Notes: a model not told the origin generated them from the sequence alone. A DNA stretch of 64,000 nucleotides from Rhizobacter terrae (GCF_003852895.1 NZ_QUSW01000002.1:434001-498000), one strand, 5' to 3'; positions 27,273 to 37,600 are shown, numbered from the stretch's first letter. Translations and numbers: made by a program.

Positions 27273-27603
27273 CTCCCCGCCATCGCGGCCTGCGGCGCGA
27301 CAGCAGAAGGCGGCCTGCTGAATGGCCGCCGGACAAAACGAAGGTGTCAGGGAGGAGAGCCGGCGACAGGACGTCGCGCGGTAGGCCCGCAACCCCGGGA
27401 AGTGGTCAGAGCTCAGCCCCCACCGCCCGGTATGCAGCCGTTTTCGACGGGGTCGAAGGCTTACAGACTGGACGGCGAAGGCCAGCAACTAGGCGCTGGG
27501 TTCATGGCAATGCCGTCAAGTGAAGGGACCGCGATTGTCTCGCCTTGACGCTGACGGGCACCCGACCATGGGGCATGGAGTTCGGCGGTTTGCGTGCGAT
27601 GCG
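27273..27603. other. 331-base gap upstream of the NRAMP gene
   Basis: No convincing gene on either strand. Near the NRAMP start a 7-bp stem GGCGGCC / GGCCGCC (27309-27330) could fold in the leader RNA. I looked for the conserved core of the manganese (yybP-ykoY) riboswitch and did not find it. The length would fit a regulated 5' leader. Confidence 0.35.
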
Positions 27604-28605
27604 CTACGGTCCGGTCAAGGCATTGCCCGGCACCGGCACGGCCGAGCCCTGCTTCTTCTGCACGAGCGTCACGCCGTTCCTCACGGCGATGATCTCCGCC
27701 AGGATGGACACCGCGATCTCCGCCGGTGTCCTGGAGCCCAGGTCCAGGCCGATGGGCCCGTGCAGCCGGCCGATCTCGCCGGGCGAGAGGTCGAACAGCG
27801 CCAGCCGCTCCTTGCGCTTGGCGGTGTTGCTGCGCGAGCCGAGCGCGCCCACGTAGAAGGCCGGCGACTTCAGCGCCTCCAGCAGCACCATGTCGTCCAG
27901 CTTGGGGTCGTGCGTGACGGCGACCACCGCACTGTGCGGGTCGAGTTGCATCTCCAGCACCACGTCGTCGGGCATGGCCCGGCTGAAGTGCGTGCCGGGC
28001 ACGTCCCAGGTGAGGTGGTATTCCTCGCGCGGGTCGCAGCAGGTGACCTCGAAGTCCAGCGGCAGCGCCATCTGCGCCAGCACGCGCGAGAGCTGTCCCG
28101 CGCCGATGATGAGCATGCGCCAGCGCGGCCCGAACACCGCGCGCATCACGCGGCCGTCGAAGCTGAAGCCTTCGCTGCGGTGGGCCGGCTCGACTCGGCC
28201 GCGGCCGTCGTGCAGGTCCAGCACGCGCGCCACCAGTTCATGGCGCGAGGTGCGCTCGATGATCTCGTCGATCCACGCCACATCCACCACCGGCTCCTGC
28301 ACCAGCCGCAGGTTGCCGCCGCAAGGCAGGCCGAAGCGCGCGGCCTCTTCCTTGGTGACGCCGTAGGCGATGAGGCTGGGCGCATCCACACGCTCGCCGT
28401 GGCGCACGCGGTCGATGAGGTCGTCTTCCACGCAGCCGCCGGACACCGAGCCCACCACCAGGCCATCGTCGCGCAGGCACAGCAGCGCGCCGGGCGGGCG
28501 CGGCGCCGAGCCCCAGGTCTCGATGACCGTGACGAGCCAGACCTTGCGGCCTTGGGCGAACCACGCGCGGGCTTGATTCAGGACCTGGAGATCGAGGCTG
28601 TCCAC
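27604..28605 (-). CDS. XdhC/CoxI family protein
   Basis: 333 residues. The N-terminal XdhC/CoxI domain (VTVIETWGSAPRPPGALLCLRDDGLVVGSVSGGCVEDDLI) is followed by a Rossmann domain (RMLIIGAGQLSRVLAQMALPLDFEVTCCDPR) and a C-terminal YVGALGSRSNTAKRKERL. Such proteins insert sulfurated molybdenum cofactor into xanthine dehydrogenase-type enzymes. No molybdoenzyme subunits are nearby, so this may serve enzymes elsewhere. It is read in the same direction as its neighbours, 79 bases after the EgtB-like gene. Confidence 0.87.
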   Translation of the reverse strand: MDSLDLQVLNQARAWFAQGRKVWLVTVIETWGSAPRPPGALLCLRDDGLVVGSVSGGCVEDDLIDRVRHGERVDAPSLIAYGVTKEEAARFGLPCGGNLRLVQEPVVDVAWIDEIIERTSRHELVARVLDLHDGRGRVEPAHRSEGFSFDGRVMRAVFGPRWRMLIIGAGQLSRVLAQMALPLDFEVTCCDPREEYHLTWDVPGTHFSRAMPDDVVLEMQLDPHSAVVAVTHDPKLDDMVLLEALKSPAFYVGALGSRSNTAKRKERLALFDLSPGEIGRLHGPIGLDLGSRTPAEIAVSILAEIIAVRNGVTLVQKKQGSAVPVPGNALTGP

Positions 28606-28684
28606 GGGGCATGCTCCTCGGGAGACGATCGGGTGAGACTACCGCGAACGGGATCGCGTGTCATGGGTGGGGACGAGGGCTGCC

Positions 28685-29908
28685 TCACAGCGCGCAGCTG
28701 CGAAAGCCGCACAGCATGTCGTCCCGCTCGGGGGCGGCGAAGCGGCGCAACCGGGTGTGGGCCATGCGCTTGCGGGTGGCCACCGAGGCGCCGCGCAGCA
28801 CCTTGGCCCGGCCGAAGAAGGGTTCCGAATAGGCTGCCCAGGGGTCGGCGGCAAAGCCTGGGTAGGGCCGGAAGGTCGTGGCCGTCCACTCCCACACCGA
28901 ACCCCAGGCGAAGCCGCGCGAATAGGCCTGCGCCGCGGCCTCCCACTCCACCTCGCTGGGCAGGCGGCGGCCGGCCCAGCGGCACCAGGCGTGGGCCTCG
29001 TGCCAGCTCACGTGCAGCACGGGCTGGGTCAAGGGCACGCGTGACAGGCGGCCGAAGCGCTGCTGCAGCACGCCCTGGCGCATCTGGTCGACGTGGCGGG
29101 GCACGCGGCGTTCGGTGGCGCGCAGCCAGGCCAGGCCTTCATTGGTCCACCACTGCGGGTTGTCGTAGCCGCCGTCTTCCGCGAACTCGGTGAACTGCGC
29201 CCAGGTCACGGGCTGCGCATCGATCTCGAACTCGGGCACGGCGACTTCATGGGCCCACTTCTCGTTGTCGAACACGAAGCCGCCGGGGACGCAGCCGAGC
29301 TGCCAGCGGGTGGCCGGGAACAACAGCGGTTCACGCTGGGCCGTGGTGAGCCAGTCGCGCAGCAAGCCGGGCGCGGCGGGAATGCCCAGCGTCTGCGCCA
29401 TCTCGGCGAAGGCTTCGCCTTGCATGTCCTCATGGAAGAGCGCGAGGCGGAAGAAGTACAGCGCCTCGTCAGTCTCGCTCGCGCCGTCGAGCAGGTCCAG
29501 CGCGATGTCCATGGTCTCGGCCAGGTACTGCTTGGTGGCCGCGAGGTCCGGCAAATCCAGGTGCCAGCGGATGCCGCGCGCCGATTGCACCGGGTCGTAC
29601 CAGCGGTCCGCATCGGGCAGCACGGAGGCCAGCCTCGTGGCGGACGCATCGGCCTTCGTGCCGCGCTGGCGCTGCACGTTGCGGGCAATCCATCGCTCCT
29701 GGAACCAGCCGACATGGCCCAGCAGCCACAGCGGCGGCAACAGGTCGGGCGATTCGGGCACCTGGAACTGCGCGGTACCGATGGCGTCCTCGTAGGCCGT
29801 GATCCAGCGCAGCGTGTGGTTGCGCGCGTCCAGCAGCGCCAGCGAGAGCAGGTCCTTGCCTGCCTGCCGCATCTGCGTCGCGTCGGCCTCAGGCGATTCG
29901 AGCACCAC
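28685..29908 (-). CDS. EgtB/SenA-like non-heme iron enzyme (DinB + FGE-sulfatase)
   Basis: 407 residues. The N-terminal DinB-like domain has LWLLGHVGWFQERW (first iron His) and FHEDMQGEAF, where EgtB relatives have HxxxH; here the second His is Gln. The C-terminal formylglycine-enzyme-like domain has EFEIDAQPVTWAQFTEF, VSWHEAHAWCRWAGRRLPSEVEWEAAA, SVWEWTATTFRPYPGF and VLRGASVATR. EgtB makes the ergothioneine precursor and SenA makes selenoneine. Neither egtD nor senB/senC is nearby, so the substrate is open. It overlaps the DJ-1/PfpI gene by 20 bases. Confidence 0.8.
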   Translation of the reverse strand: MVLESPEADATQMRQAGKDLLSLALLDARNHTLRWITAYEDAIGTAQFQVPESPDLLPPLWLLGHVGWFQERWIARNVQRQRGTKADASATRLASVLPDADRWYDPVQSARGIRWHLDLPDLAATKQYLAETMDIALDLLDGASETDEALYFFRLALFHEDMQGEAFAEMAQTLGIPAAPGLLRDWLTTAQREPLLFPATRWQLGCVPGGFVFDNEKWAHEVAVPEFEIDAQPVTWAQFTEFAEDGGYDNPQWWTNEGLAWLRATERRVPRHVDQMRQGVLQQRFGRLSRVPLTQPVLHVSWHEAHAWCRWAGRRLPSEVEWEAAAQAYSRGFAWGSVWEWTATTFRPYPGFAADPWAAYSEPFFGRAKVLRGASVATRKRMAHTRLRRFAAPERDDMLCGFRSCAL

Positions 29909-30776
29909 GCGCGGCTCCTTCGGACGATGCAGCCTTCACCACCTCGGCGAAGGTGCGGGCGAAGAGGTGGGCGTCGCCGGGCCAGCGGGCCGACACGTAG
30001 CGGCCATCGGTGACCACGAACGCGCAGCGGCTGTCGGTGGGCGTGTCGCGGAACAGGCCGCTGCCCCGGCGGAAGTCCGACGGGCTCACGTCCATGAAAT
30101 CGGCCGGCGATGCGAGCGCGCGGGTCACCTCCGCCTGCACGCTGCGGTGGCCGGCCGGTTCGCCGCGCGCTTCCTCGTAGGTGCGGTAATAGGCGGCGTT
30201 CCAGAAGCGGCCGAGGAAGCGCATCAGCATCCACGCGCTCTGCTCCAGCTTCCAGGTGAGCGCGGTGGTCTTGCGGCCATGCAGCACCGAGCGGCCGGTG
30301 CGCGCGGACACGCTGCGCGCGGCCAGCACCACGCCATGGCAGATGGCGGCCACGGGCTGGCCTGCGTCGAAGAACTCCGCCACCTTGGCCTGCAAGGTGG
30401 TGTCTTCGAGGTACTGCCGCATGCCCTGGGCGCGATGGCCGCCGGGCAGGGCCAGGCCGTCGAAGTCGGCGCAGCGGATCTCGCTCCAGCGCAGCGGCTG
30501 GCGGAATTCCGGGCTTTGTTGCATCTGCGCGTAGGCCGCGCGGCCTCGTGCATCGGCCCGCAAGGCCAGGCCCAGCAGCTTGAGCTTGTTCAGGCCGGGG
30601 ATGAAACCCCACAGGTCGAGCCCCTCGCCGCTGAGCATGTGGGGGTCGGCTTCGCCGGGGCGGCCATCCGGTGTCGCGAATCGCACCCGGATGCCTGCAT
30701 CCGTCAGCACCCGCCAGGTGATTGCGGCCTCGGTGGGGTCGAAGTCGTGGGAGGGAATCGGGATGAGGACGTCCAT
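29889..30776 (-). CDS. DJ-1/PfpI family protein (type 1 glutamine amidotransferase-like)
   Basis: 295 residues. The N-terminus reads VLIPIPSHDFDPTEAAITWRVLTDAGIRVRFATPDG, a DJ-1 pattern, and the nucleophile elbow is VAAICHG with Cys 146 and His 147. The residue after the first strand and the long C-terminal extension (from about 180) resemble the larger DJ-1/PfpI proteins of the glyoxalase/chaperone type. The exact activity cannot be read. It is the first gene of the run toward the EgtB-like and XdhC genes and is divergent from 30864. Confidence 0.82.
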   Translation of the reverse strand: MDVLIPIPSHDFDPTEAAITWRVLTDAGIRVRFATPDGRPGEADPHMLSGEGLDLWGFIPGLNKLKLLGLALRADARGRAAYAQMQQSPEFRQPLRWSEIRCADFDGLALPGGHRAQGMRQYLEDTTLQAKVAEFFDAGQPVAAICHGVVLAARSVSARTGRSVLHGRKTTALTWKLEQSAWMLMRFLGRFWNAAYYRTYEEARGEPAGHRSVQAEVTRALASPADFMDVSPSDFRRGSGLFRDTPTDSRCAFVVTDGRYVSARWPGDAHLFARTFAEVVKAASSEGAARGARIA

Positions 30777-30849
30777 CGGTGCTCGATGCCAGGGCGGGAG
30801 CCGATTGTGCGCGCGCGGCGGGCGCGGAGTCTGGAGGTTCCAGTCTGGG

Positions 30850-30855
30850 GATAAT
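30850..30855 (+). promoter_or_regulatory. -10 box GATAAT of a probable leaderless transcript
   Basis: GATAAT ends 8 bases before ATG 30864, which would place the transcript start at the start codon. No ribosome binding site is visible between them. Confidence 0.45.
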
Positions 30856-30863
30856 CGCGCCCC

Positions 30864-31793
30864 ATGCAGTTGCTGATCCCCTTCGCCGCGGCGCTGTCGG
30901 ACGCCGGAATCCACACCGCGCGCGACCTGGCCTTGCCGCACCTGGCCCGCGCGCTGGCCGCCGCCCAGCCCGGCGACGCGCTGGGCAGCGACGAATACAG
31001 CCTCACCCCGCCGCACGAACGGGCACTTGCGCAGGCGCGCGGCTGGCAAGGCGACGACGGCGCCCTGCCCTTCGCCGCCCATGCGGCAGCGGCCGACGGC
31101 ATCGAGGCCGGCACCCGGGCCTGGGGGCTGCTGACGCCGGTGCACTGGCACGTGGGGCGCGACCACATCAGCCTGGCCGATCCGGCCGACCTGAACCTCG
31201 GCGACGAAGAATCACGCACGGTGTTCGAGGCCGTGCGCCCGCTGTTCGAGACTGAAGGCTTCGAACTGGTCTATGCCACTTCAACCCGCTGGTACGCAGC
31301 GCATGAGGACTTCGACCGCCTGCCCTGCGCATCCATCGACCGCGTCATCGGCCGCAACGTGGACCTGTGGCTGCCCACGCACCCCGAGGCGCGTCTCGTG
31401 CGCCGCCTGCAGAACGAGGTGCAGATGCTGCTCTACAACCACGCCGTCAACGACGAGCGCGAGGCGCGCGGCGAGCCGACGGTGAACTCGTTCTGGCTGA
31501 GCGGCTGCGGCCGCCGCCAGCCCGTTGCCGGCAATGAACCCACCGTGTCCGATGCCCTGCGCGCGCCCCAGCTCGCCGAAGACTGGGCCAGCTGGGCCGA
31601 TGCGTGGCGCGCACTCGACGCAGGCCCCGTCCGACAATGGCTGGAACGTGCACCGAGCGAGCCCGGAAGCGCCCTCGTTCTGTGCGGCGAGCGCTTCGCC
31701 CGGCGCTTCGAGATGCAGCCGCGCAGCGCCTGGCAGCGCCTCACCGCGGGCTTTCGCAGCGTTCAGCCGCACACCATCCTGGAGACACTATGA
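30864..31793 (+). CDS. conserved protein of unknown function upstream of recJ
   Basis: 309 residues, no signal peptide or membrane segment. Distinct stretches are LLIPFAAALSDAGIHTARDLALPHLARAL, LTPPHERALAQARGW, LLTPVHWHVGRDHISLADP and FWLSGCGRRQPV. I recall similar Burkholderiales proteins labelled as cofactor-independent phosphoglycerate mutase-like, but no catalytic motif is clear enough to support that name. A -10 box sits directly before the ATG. Its stop codon overlaps the repeat A micro-ORF, which leads into recJ, so the two are co-transcribed. Confidence 0.75.
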   Translation: MQLLIPFAAALSDAGIHTARDLALPHLARALAAAQPGDALGSDEYSLTPPHERALAQARGWQGDDGALPFAAHAAAADGIEAGTRAWGLLTPVHWHVGRDHISLADPADLNLGDEESRTVFEAVRPLFETEGFELVYATSTRWYAAHEDFDRLPCASIDRVIGRNVDLWLPTHPEARLVRRLQNEVQMLLYNHAVNDEREARGEPTVNSFWLSGCGRRQPVAGNEPTVSDALRAPQLAEDWASWADAWRALDAGPVRQWLERAPSEPGSALVLCGERFARRFEMQPRSAWQRLTAGFRSVQPHTILETL

Positions 31794-31855
31794 GATTCGC
31801 TGGGCCGCCCCAAGAAGCTCGCACCGCAGTGCGCCGCACGGAGGTATCCAAATGA
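31790..31855 (+). repeat. repeat A copy 2: 21-residue micro-ORF before recJ
   Basis: 66 bases from the ATGA at the upstream stop to the ATGA at the recJ start. The peptide core is PPQEARTAVRRTEV, aligned without gaps to the other two copies. CGGAGGT near its 3' end serves as the recJ ribosome binding site. This copy is the most diverged at its start (ATGAGATTCGCTGGG). Confidence 0.8.
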
Positions 31856-33573
31856 CCTCGCCGACCATCACCTTGCGCGACGTGCCGCCGCGCGTCTCCT
31901 GGGCGCTCGAACAGGCCGGCGTGCACCCGCTGCTGGCCCGGCTGTTCGCCGCGCGCGGCGTGCGTTCGCCCGAGGAGCTGGACGATGGCCTGGGCAGGCT
32001 GCTGGCTCCCGGCGACCTGCACTGCGCCGACCGCGCCGCCGTGCTCCTGGCCGACACCATTGCCGCCGGCAAGCGCATCTGCATCGTGGCCGACTATGAC
32101 TGCGACGGCGCCACCGCCTGCGCCGTGGCCTTGCGCGGCCTCGCGCTGCTGGGCGCGAAACCGGGCACGCTTGGCTACGTCGTGCCCGACCGCGCGGTGC
32201 ACGGTTACGGCCTCACGCCGGCCATCGTCGACCTCGCATTGGCCAAGAAGCCCGACCTGCTGCTGACCGTCGACAACGGCATCGCCAGCCTCGCCGGCGT
32301 GACCCATGCGCGCGACAAGGGCCTGGCCGTGCTGGTCACCGACCACCACTTGCCGGCGCTCGTCGGCGACGTGGTCACGTTGCCCGATGCCGACGTGATC
32401 GTGAACCCCAACCAGCCCGACTGCCACTTCGAGAGCAAGAACCTCGCCGGCGTCGGCGTGATCTTCTACGTGCTGCTGGCCCTGCGGGGCGAGCAGCGCC
32501 GCCGCGGTGTCTTCACGCCGGAGAACCAGCCACGGCTGGACGCACTGCTGGACCTGGTCGCGCTGGGCACCGTGGCCGACGTGGTGAAGCTGGACGCCAA
32601 CAACCGCCGCCTCGTCGCGCAGGGCCTCAAGCGCATCCGCCAGGGCAAGATGCAACCCGGCGTGGCCGCCCTCTTTGCCGCTGCCGGCCGCGACGTGCGC
32701 CGCGCCAGCGCCTTCGACTTCGGCTTCGCGCTGGGTCCACGCATCAATGCCGCGGGCCGGCTGTCGGACATGACGCTGGGCATCGAATGCCTGCTCACCG
32801 ACGACGCCAACCGCGCGGGCGAGCTCGCCAAGATGCTGGACACCATCAACCGCGAGCGCCGCGAGGTGGAGGCCGGCATGCGCGAGCAGGCCGAATCGCT
32901 GCTGGAGATGCTGATGCCCGAGGGCGACCCGCCGCCGGCGCTGGCCATCTTCGACCCCGACTTCCACGAGGGCGTGGTGGGCATCGTCGCCTCGCGCCTG
33001 AAGGACCGCGTGCACCGGCCCACCTTCGTTTTCGCCCTGGGGCAGGATGGTCTCCTCAAGGGCTCGGGCCGATCCATCCCCGGCTTCCACCTGCGCGACG
33101 CGCTGGACCTGGTGAGCAAGCGCCACCCCGGCGTGCTGGTGAAGTTCGGCGGCCACGCCATGGCCGCCGGCTGCACGGTGGCGGAGGAAGACTTCGACAC
33201 CTTCGACGAGGCCTTCCAGCGCGTGGCCCACGAGTGGCTGGATGCAGCCACCCTGTCGCGCAAGCTGCTGAGCGACGGCCCGCTGGGCGTGGAGTACTTC
33301 AACCCCGAGACCGTGCTCTCGCTGGATGCGCAGGTTTGGGGCCAGGCCTTCGAGCCGCCGCTGTTCAGCGACGAGGTGGAGGTGGTGTCGCAACGGCTGG
33401 TGGGCGAGAAGCACCTGAAGCTCACGGTGCGACACCAGGGCACGGTGCGCGACGCGATCTGGTTCGGGCACAGCGAGCCGGTGGGCGAACGGGTCACGCT
33501 GGCCTACCGGCTCTCGGTGGACGAGTACAACGGGCGGCAGCGGGTGCAGATGATCGTCGAGGCCGCGGGCTGA
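31852..33573 (+). CDS. recJ: single-strand-specific exonuclease RecJ
   Basis: 573 residues, normal for RecJ. DHH motifs are present: IVADYDCDGATACAVALRG (motif I), LLLTVDNGIAS, AVLVTDHHLP (motif III, DHH) and VNPNQPDCHFESKNLAGVGV; the DHHA1 region includes GSGRSIPGFHLRDAL and KFGGHAMAAGCTV. RecJ degrades single-stranded DNA 5' to 3' in recombination and mismatch repair. ATG 31852 is set by the ATGA overlap and the GGAGG of repeat A. Confidence 0.95.
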   Translation: MTSPTITLRDVPPRVSWALEQAGVHPLLARLFAARGVRSPEELDDGLGRLLAPGDLHCADRAAVLLADTIAAGKRICIVADYDCDGATACAVALRGLALLGAKPGTLGYVVPDRAVHGYGLTPAIVDLALAKKPDLLLTVDNGIASLAGVTHARDKGLAVLVTDHHLPALVGDVVTLPDADVIVNPNQPDCHFESKNLAGVGVIFYVLLALRGEQRRRGVFTPENQPRLDALLDLVALGTVADVVKLDANNRRLVAQGLKRIRQGKMQPGVAALFAAAGRDVRRASAFDFGFALGPRINAAGRLSDMTLGIECLLTDDANRAGELAKMLDTINRERREVEAGMREQAESLLEMLMPEGDPPPALAIFDPDFHEGVVGIVASRLKDRVHRPTFVFALGQDGLLKGSGRSIPGFHLRDALDLVSKRHPGVLVKFGGHAMAAGCTVAEEDFDTFDEAFQRVAHEWLDAATLSRKLLSDGPLGVEYFNPETVLSLDAQVWGQAFEPPLFSDEVEVVSQRLVGEKHLKLTVRHQGTVRDAIWFGHSEPVGERVTLAYRLSVDEYNGRQRVQMIVEAAG

Positions 33574-33702
33574 AGCCATCCCCCGGCAGTCCCGCCTGAC
33601 AGCAGGCCATCCCTCGCTTTTCCCGCTTCATCGCACGGCTGTTGGGCCTCGCTTGGCCCAGCGGAGATACTCCGGTCCATCTCCATCCCTGCGCGAGCGA
33701 CC

Positions 33703-34647
33703 ATGCAGCTGCACATCACCGGCCTGTCCAAGACCTACCCGAACGGCGTGCAGGCCCTGGACGACGTGACCCTGTCCATCCCGCGCGGCATGTTCGGGCT
33801 GCTGGGCCCCAACGGCGCGGGCAAATCCACCTTGATGCGCACCCTGGCCACCCTGCAGGATGCCGACTCCGGTTCGGTGCAGCTCACCGACGTGCCCGGC
33901 ACCATCAACGTGCTGCGCGACAAGGACGCCGTGCGCCGCGTGCTGGGCTACCTGCCGCAGGACTTCGGCGTGTATCCGAAGGTGAGCGCCGAGGACATGC
34001 TGGACCACCTCGCCCAGCTCAAGGGGCTCAGCTCGCGCGGCGAGCGCAAGGACGTGGTCGAGCGCCTGCTGAAGCAGACCAACCTGCACGACGTGCGCAA
34101 GAAGGCGCTGGGCGGTTTCTCCGGCGGCATGCGGCAGCGCTTCGGCATCGCACAGGCGCTGCTCGGCAACCCCAAGCTCATCATCGTGGACGAGCCGACC
34201 GCCGGCCTGGACCCGGAGGAACGCTCGCGCTTCCACAACCTGCTGGTGGAGATCGGCGAGGAAGTGATCGTGCTGCTGTCCACCCACATCGTCTCGGACG
34301 TGAGCGACCTGTGCCCGCACCTGGCCATCATGAACAAGGGCCGCGTGCTGTTGTCGGGCACGCCGCAGGCGCTGGTCGGGCTGCTCAAGGGGCGCATCTG
34401 GGTCACCTCCGTGTCGCGCGCCGAGGTGGATGCGCTCAAGGCACAGCATACGGTCATCTCCACCCGGCTGTACAGCGGCAAGACGCAGATCAACGTCATC
34501 GCCGACGGCCACCCCGGCCCTGGCTTCGAGCCTGCCGAACCGACGCTGGAGGACGCCTACTTCGCGGCCATCGGCGGGCACGTGGGCATGAAGCGCAGCC
34601 TGGTCGCCGACGGCGCCTTCGTGGACACCAGCTCGGTCATCGTCTGA
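33703..34647 (+). CDS. ABC transporter ATPase, partner of permease-peptidase fusion
   Basis: 314 residues. Walker A is GPNGAGKST (near 36-44), Q-loop GYLPQDFGVYPKV, signature GFSGGMRQRFGIAQALLGNP, Walker B LIIVDEPTAGLDP, H-loop LLSTHIVSDV. The C-terminal extension of about 90 residues is typical of ABC-2 exporters of the NatA/CcmA kind. It precedes by 15 bases the gene for its membrane partner. The substrate is unknown. The next gene's peptidase domain suggests peptide processing or export. Confidence 0.9.
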   Translation: MQLHITGLSKTYPNGVQALDDVTLSIPRGMFGLLGPNGAGKSTLMRTLATLQDADSGSVQLTDVPGTINVLRDKDAVRRVLGYLPQDFGVYPKVSAEDMLDHLAQLKGLSSRGERKDVVERLLKQTNLHDVRKKALGGFSGGMRQRFGIAQALLGNPKLIIVDEPTAGLDPEERSRFHNLLVEIGEEVIVLLSTHIVSDVSDLCPHLAIMNKGRVLLSGTPQALVGLLKGRIWVTSVSRAEVDALKAQHTVISTRLYSGKTQINVIADGHPGPGFEPAEPTLEDAYFAAIGGHVGMKRSLVADGAFVDTSSVIV

Positions 34648-34662
34648 TCCGGGAGCGCGCCC

Positions 34663-37600
34663 ATGTTCGCCATCGCCTCCTTCGAATTCAGGTCGCGGCT
34701 GAAGCTGCTGTCCACCTGGGTCTACTTCATCCTCTTCTTCTCGCTGTCCATGCTGTGGATGGCCGCGGCCGGCGGCCTGTTCAAGGACGCCAACGTGTCC
34801 TTCGGCAGCGGCAAGGTGTTCGTGAACTCGCCCTTCGCGCTGGCGCAGACGGTGTCGGTGCTGGGGCTGGTGGGCGTGACAGTAATGGCGGCCATCATGG
34901 GCCGCGCGGTACAGCAGGACTTCGAGTACCGCACGCACAACTTCTTCTTCACCTCGCCCATCGGCAAGGCGGCCTACCTGGGTGGCCGGTTCGCCGGTGC
35001 GCTGGGCGTGGTGCTGGTGGCCTTCATGGGCATCGGCCTGGGCTCGTTCCTCGCCACGCTGCTGCCGGGCATGGATGCCGAGCGGCTGGGCCCCAACCGC
35101 TGGGCCGCCTACGTGGTGCCTTACCTCGTGGTGCTGCTGCCCAACGCGCTGCTGACCGGCGGCATCTTCTTCAGCCTGGCGGCGCTCACACGCAAGATGC
35201 TGCCGGTGTACATCGGCAGCGTGCTGCTGCTCATCGGCCAGCTCATCGCCCTGCAGCTGGCGCGCGACCTGGACAACAAGACGCTCGCGGCGCTGCTGGA
35301 CCCGTTCGGCAGCCGGGCCATGAGCGTGCTGACGGAATACTGGACCGTGGCCGAGCGCAACACCCGCCTGGTGCCGCTGGAAGGCGTGCTGCTGGCCAAC
35401 CGGCTGCTGTGGATGGCGGTGGGCGGGGTGATCGCGGCGGTGTGCGCGTGGCGGTTCTCGTTTGCAGCGTTCGTGAGCGAAGGAGGCGGTAAGAAGGCCC
35501 CGTCCGACGCCGTTCGGGCCGAGCCTGTCGAAGCCGTTTCCTCGCAGGCCCACGCTTCGACAAGCTCAGCGCGAACGGACGTCCGAACGGAACCCAGCTC
35601 CCTCGCCACCCTTGCCCGCCTCAGTTGGCTCTACTTCCGCGAGACCGTCAAGAACATCTACTTCAGCGTCCTCGTGCTGGCGGGCATCCTCTTCATGGTG
35701 TTCGCCAGTACCACGCTGGGCGACATTTACGGTACCAGCACGTACCCGCACACCTTCGCGGTGGCCAGCCTGGTGGGCGGCACCTTCGGGCTGTTCATGC
35801 TGGTCATCATCGCCTTCTACGGCGGCGAGCTGGTCTGGCGCGAACGCGAGGCGCGGCTGGACCAGATCACCGACGCGTTGCCCGTGCCCACCTGGCTGCC
35901 GATGCTGGCCAAGCTCTTCGCGCTGATGCTGGTGCCCGCCTTCTTGCAGGTGGTGCTGATGCTGTGCGGCATGGCCATCCAGCTCGCCCAGGGCTTCACG
36001 CGCCTGGAGCCGTGGCTGTACGTGCAGATGCTGGGCATGGAGCTGCTGTCCTACTGGCTGATGTGCGCACTGGCCATCGCCATCCACAGCGTGGTCAACC
36101 ACAAGTACGTCGGCCACTTCGTGATGGTCGTGTACTACCTGGTCATCATGTTCTCTTCGGCGCTCGGGCTGGAGCACAACCTGCTCAAGTTCGGTGCCGT
36201 GCCGCCGACGGTGTACTCCGACATGAACGGCTGGGGCCACTTCCTGCCGCGCGCCGTCGCCTTCCAGGCCTACTGGACGGCCGCCGGCGTGCTGCTGCTG
36301 CTGCTGGGCTACCTGTTCTGGCAGCGCGGCACCGTGGCCGGCTGGCGCGAGCGCCGCCGCGTGGCCGCGGGACGGCTCACCTCGGTGCCGCTGGCCGTGG
36401 GTGCGGCGAGCCTTGCAGCTTTCGTCGGGCTGGGTGGCTTCATCTACTACAACACCAACGTGCTGAACGTGTACGAGACCAGCGCGTCCAGCCAGCAGGC
36501 CCAGGCCGACTACGAGAAGAAGTACAAGGCACTGCTGTCGGCCGAGCCCCAACCCAGGATCACCGCCGTCAGGCTCGACGTGGACCTGCGCCCGCTGCAA
36601 CAGGCCATCCGACTGCGCGGCACCTACGAGTTGCGCAACAAGACCGCGGCACCAATTTCCACCTTGAACCTGCAGGTGTTGCTGGCCGAGATCGCGACCG
36701 TCCATGCGATGGAGATCGGGCTGCCCAGCGAACTCGTGGAAACCAACGCGAAGCTGGGCCTGCGCCGCTACAAGCTCAAGCAGGCGCTGGGGCCGGGCGA
36801 AACAACCACCTTGCGCTTCGACGTGGAGGTCGCCTCGCATGGGTTCACCAACGGGCAGACCAACACCTTCGTCGTCTACAACGGCAGCTTCGTCAATGCG
36901 CGCATGCTGGCGCCAGTTCTGGGCTACCAGGAAGAACACGAACTCCAGCGCGACCAGGACCGCCGCAAGTTCGGCCTCGCGCCGAAGGAGCGCATGCGCG
37001 ACCGCGACGACCCCAAGGGCTTGCAGACCAACCCGCTGTCGTCGGATGCCGACTGGGTGGACTTCGAGGCGACGCTGAGCACCGAACCCGACCAGATCGC
37101 CATCGCGCCGGGCTACCTGCAGCGCGAGTGGACGCAGGACGGACGGCGCTACTTCCACTACAAGATGGACGCGCCCATCCTCAACTTCTTCGCCTTCCAG
37201 TCGGCGCGCTATGCGGTCAAGCGCGACAAGTGGAACGACGTGGCCATCGAGATCTACTACCACCCCGGCCACGAGTACAACCTGGACGCGATGATCCAGT
37301 CGGTGAAGGACTCGCTGGACTACGACAGCCGCAACTTCGGGCCCTACCAGTACAAGCAGTTCCGCATCGTCGAGTTCCCGCGCTACGCGGCCTTCGCGCA
37401 GTCCTTCCCGAACACCATCCCGTACTCGGAGGAGATCGGCTTCATCGCCCGCGTGCGGCCCAATGACGAGAAGGACATCGACTACCCCTACTACATCACG
37501 TCCCACGAGGCGGCGCACCAGTGGTGGGGCCACCAGGTGGTGGGCGCGGACGTGCAAGGCAGCACCATGCTCATCGAAAGCATGGCGCAGTACTCGGCGC

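Noticed and set aside
27273..27603. Manganese (yybP-ykoY) riboswitch before the NRAMP gene
   Set aside because: The paired conserved loops are not present; only a short GC hairpin is visible.
28685..29908. Selenoneine biosynthesis cluster
   Set aside because: The gene is SenA/EgtB-like, but senB and senC homologues are not next to it, so a selenium pathway is not supported here.
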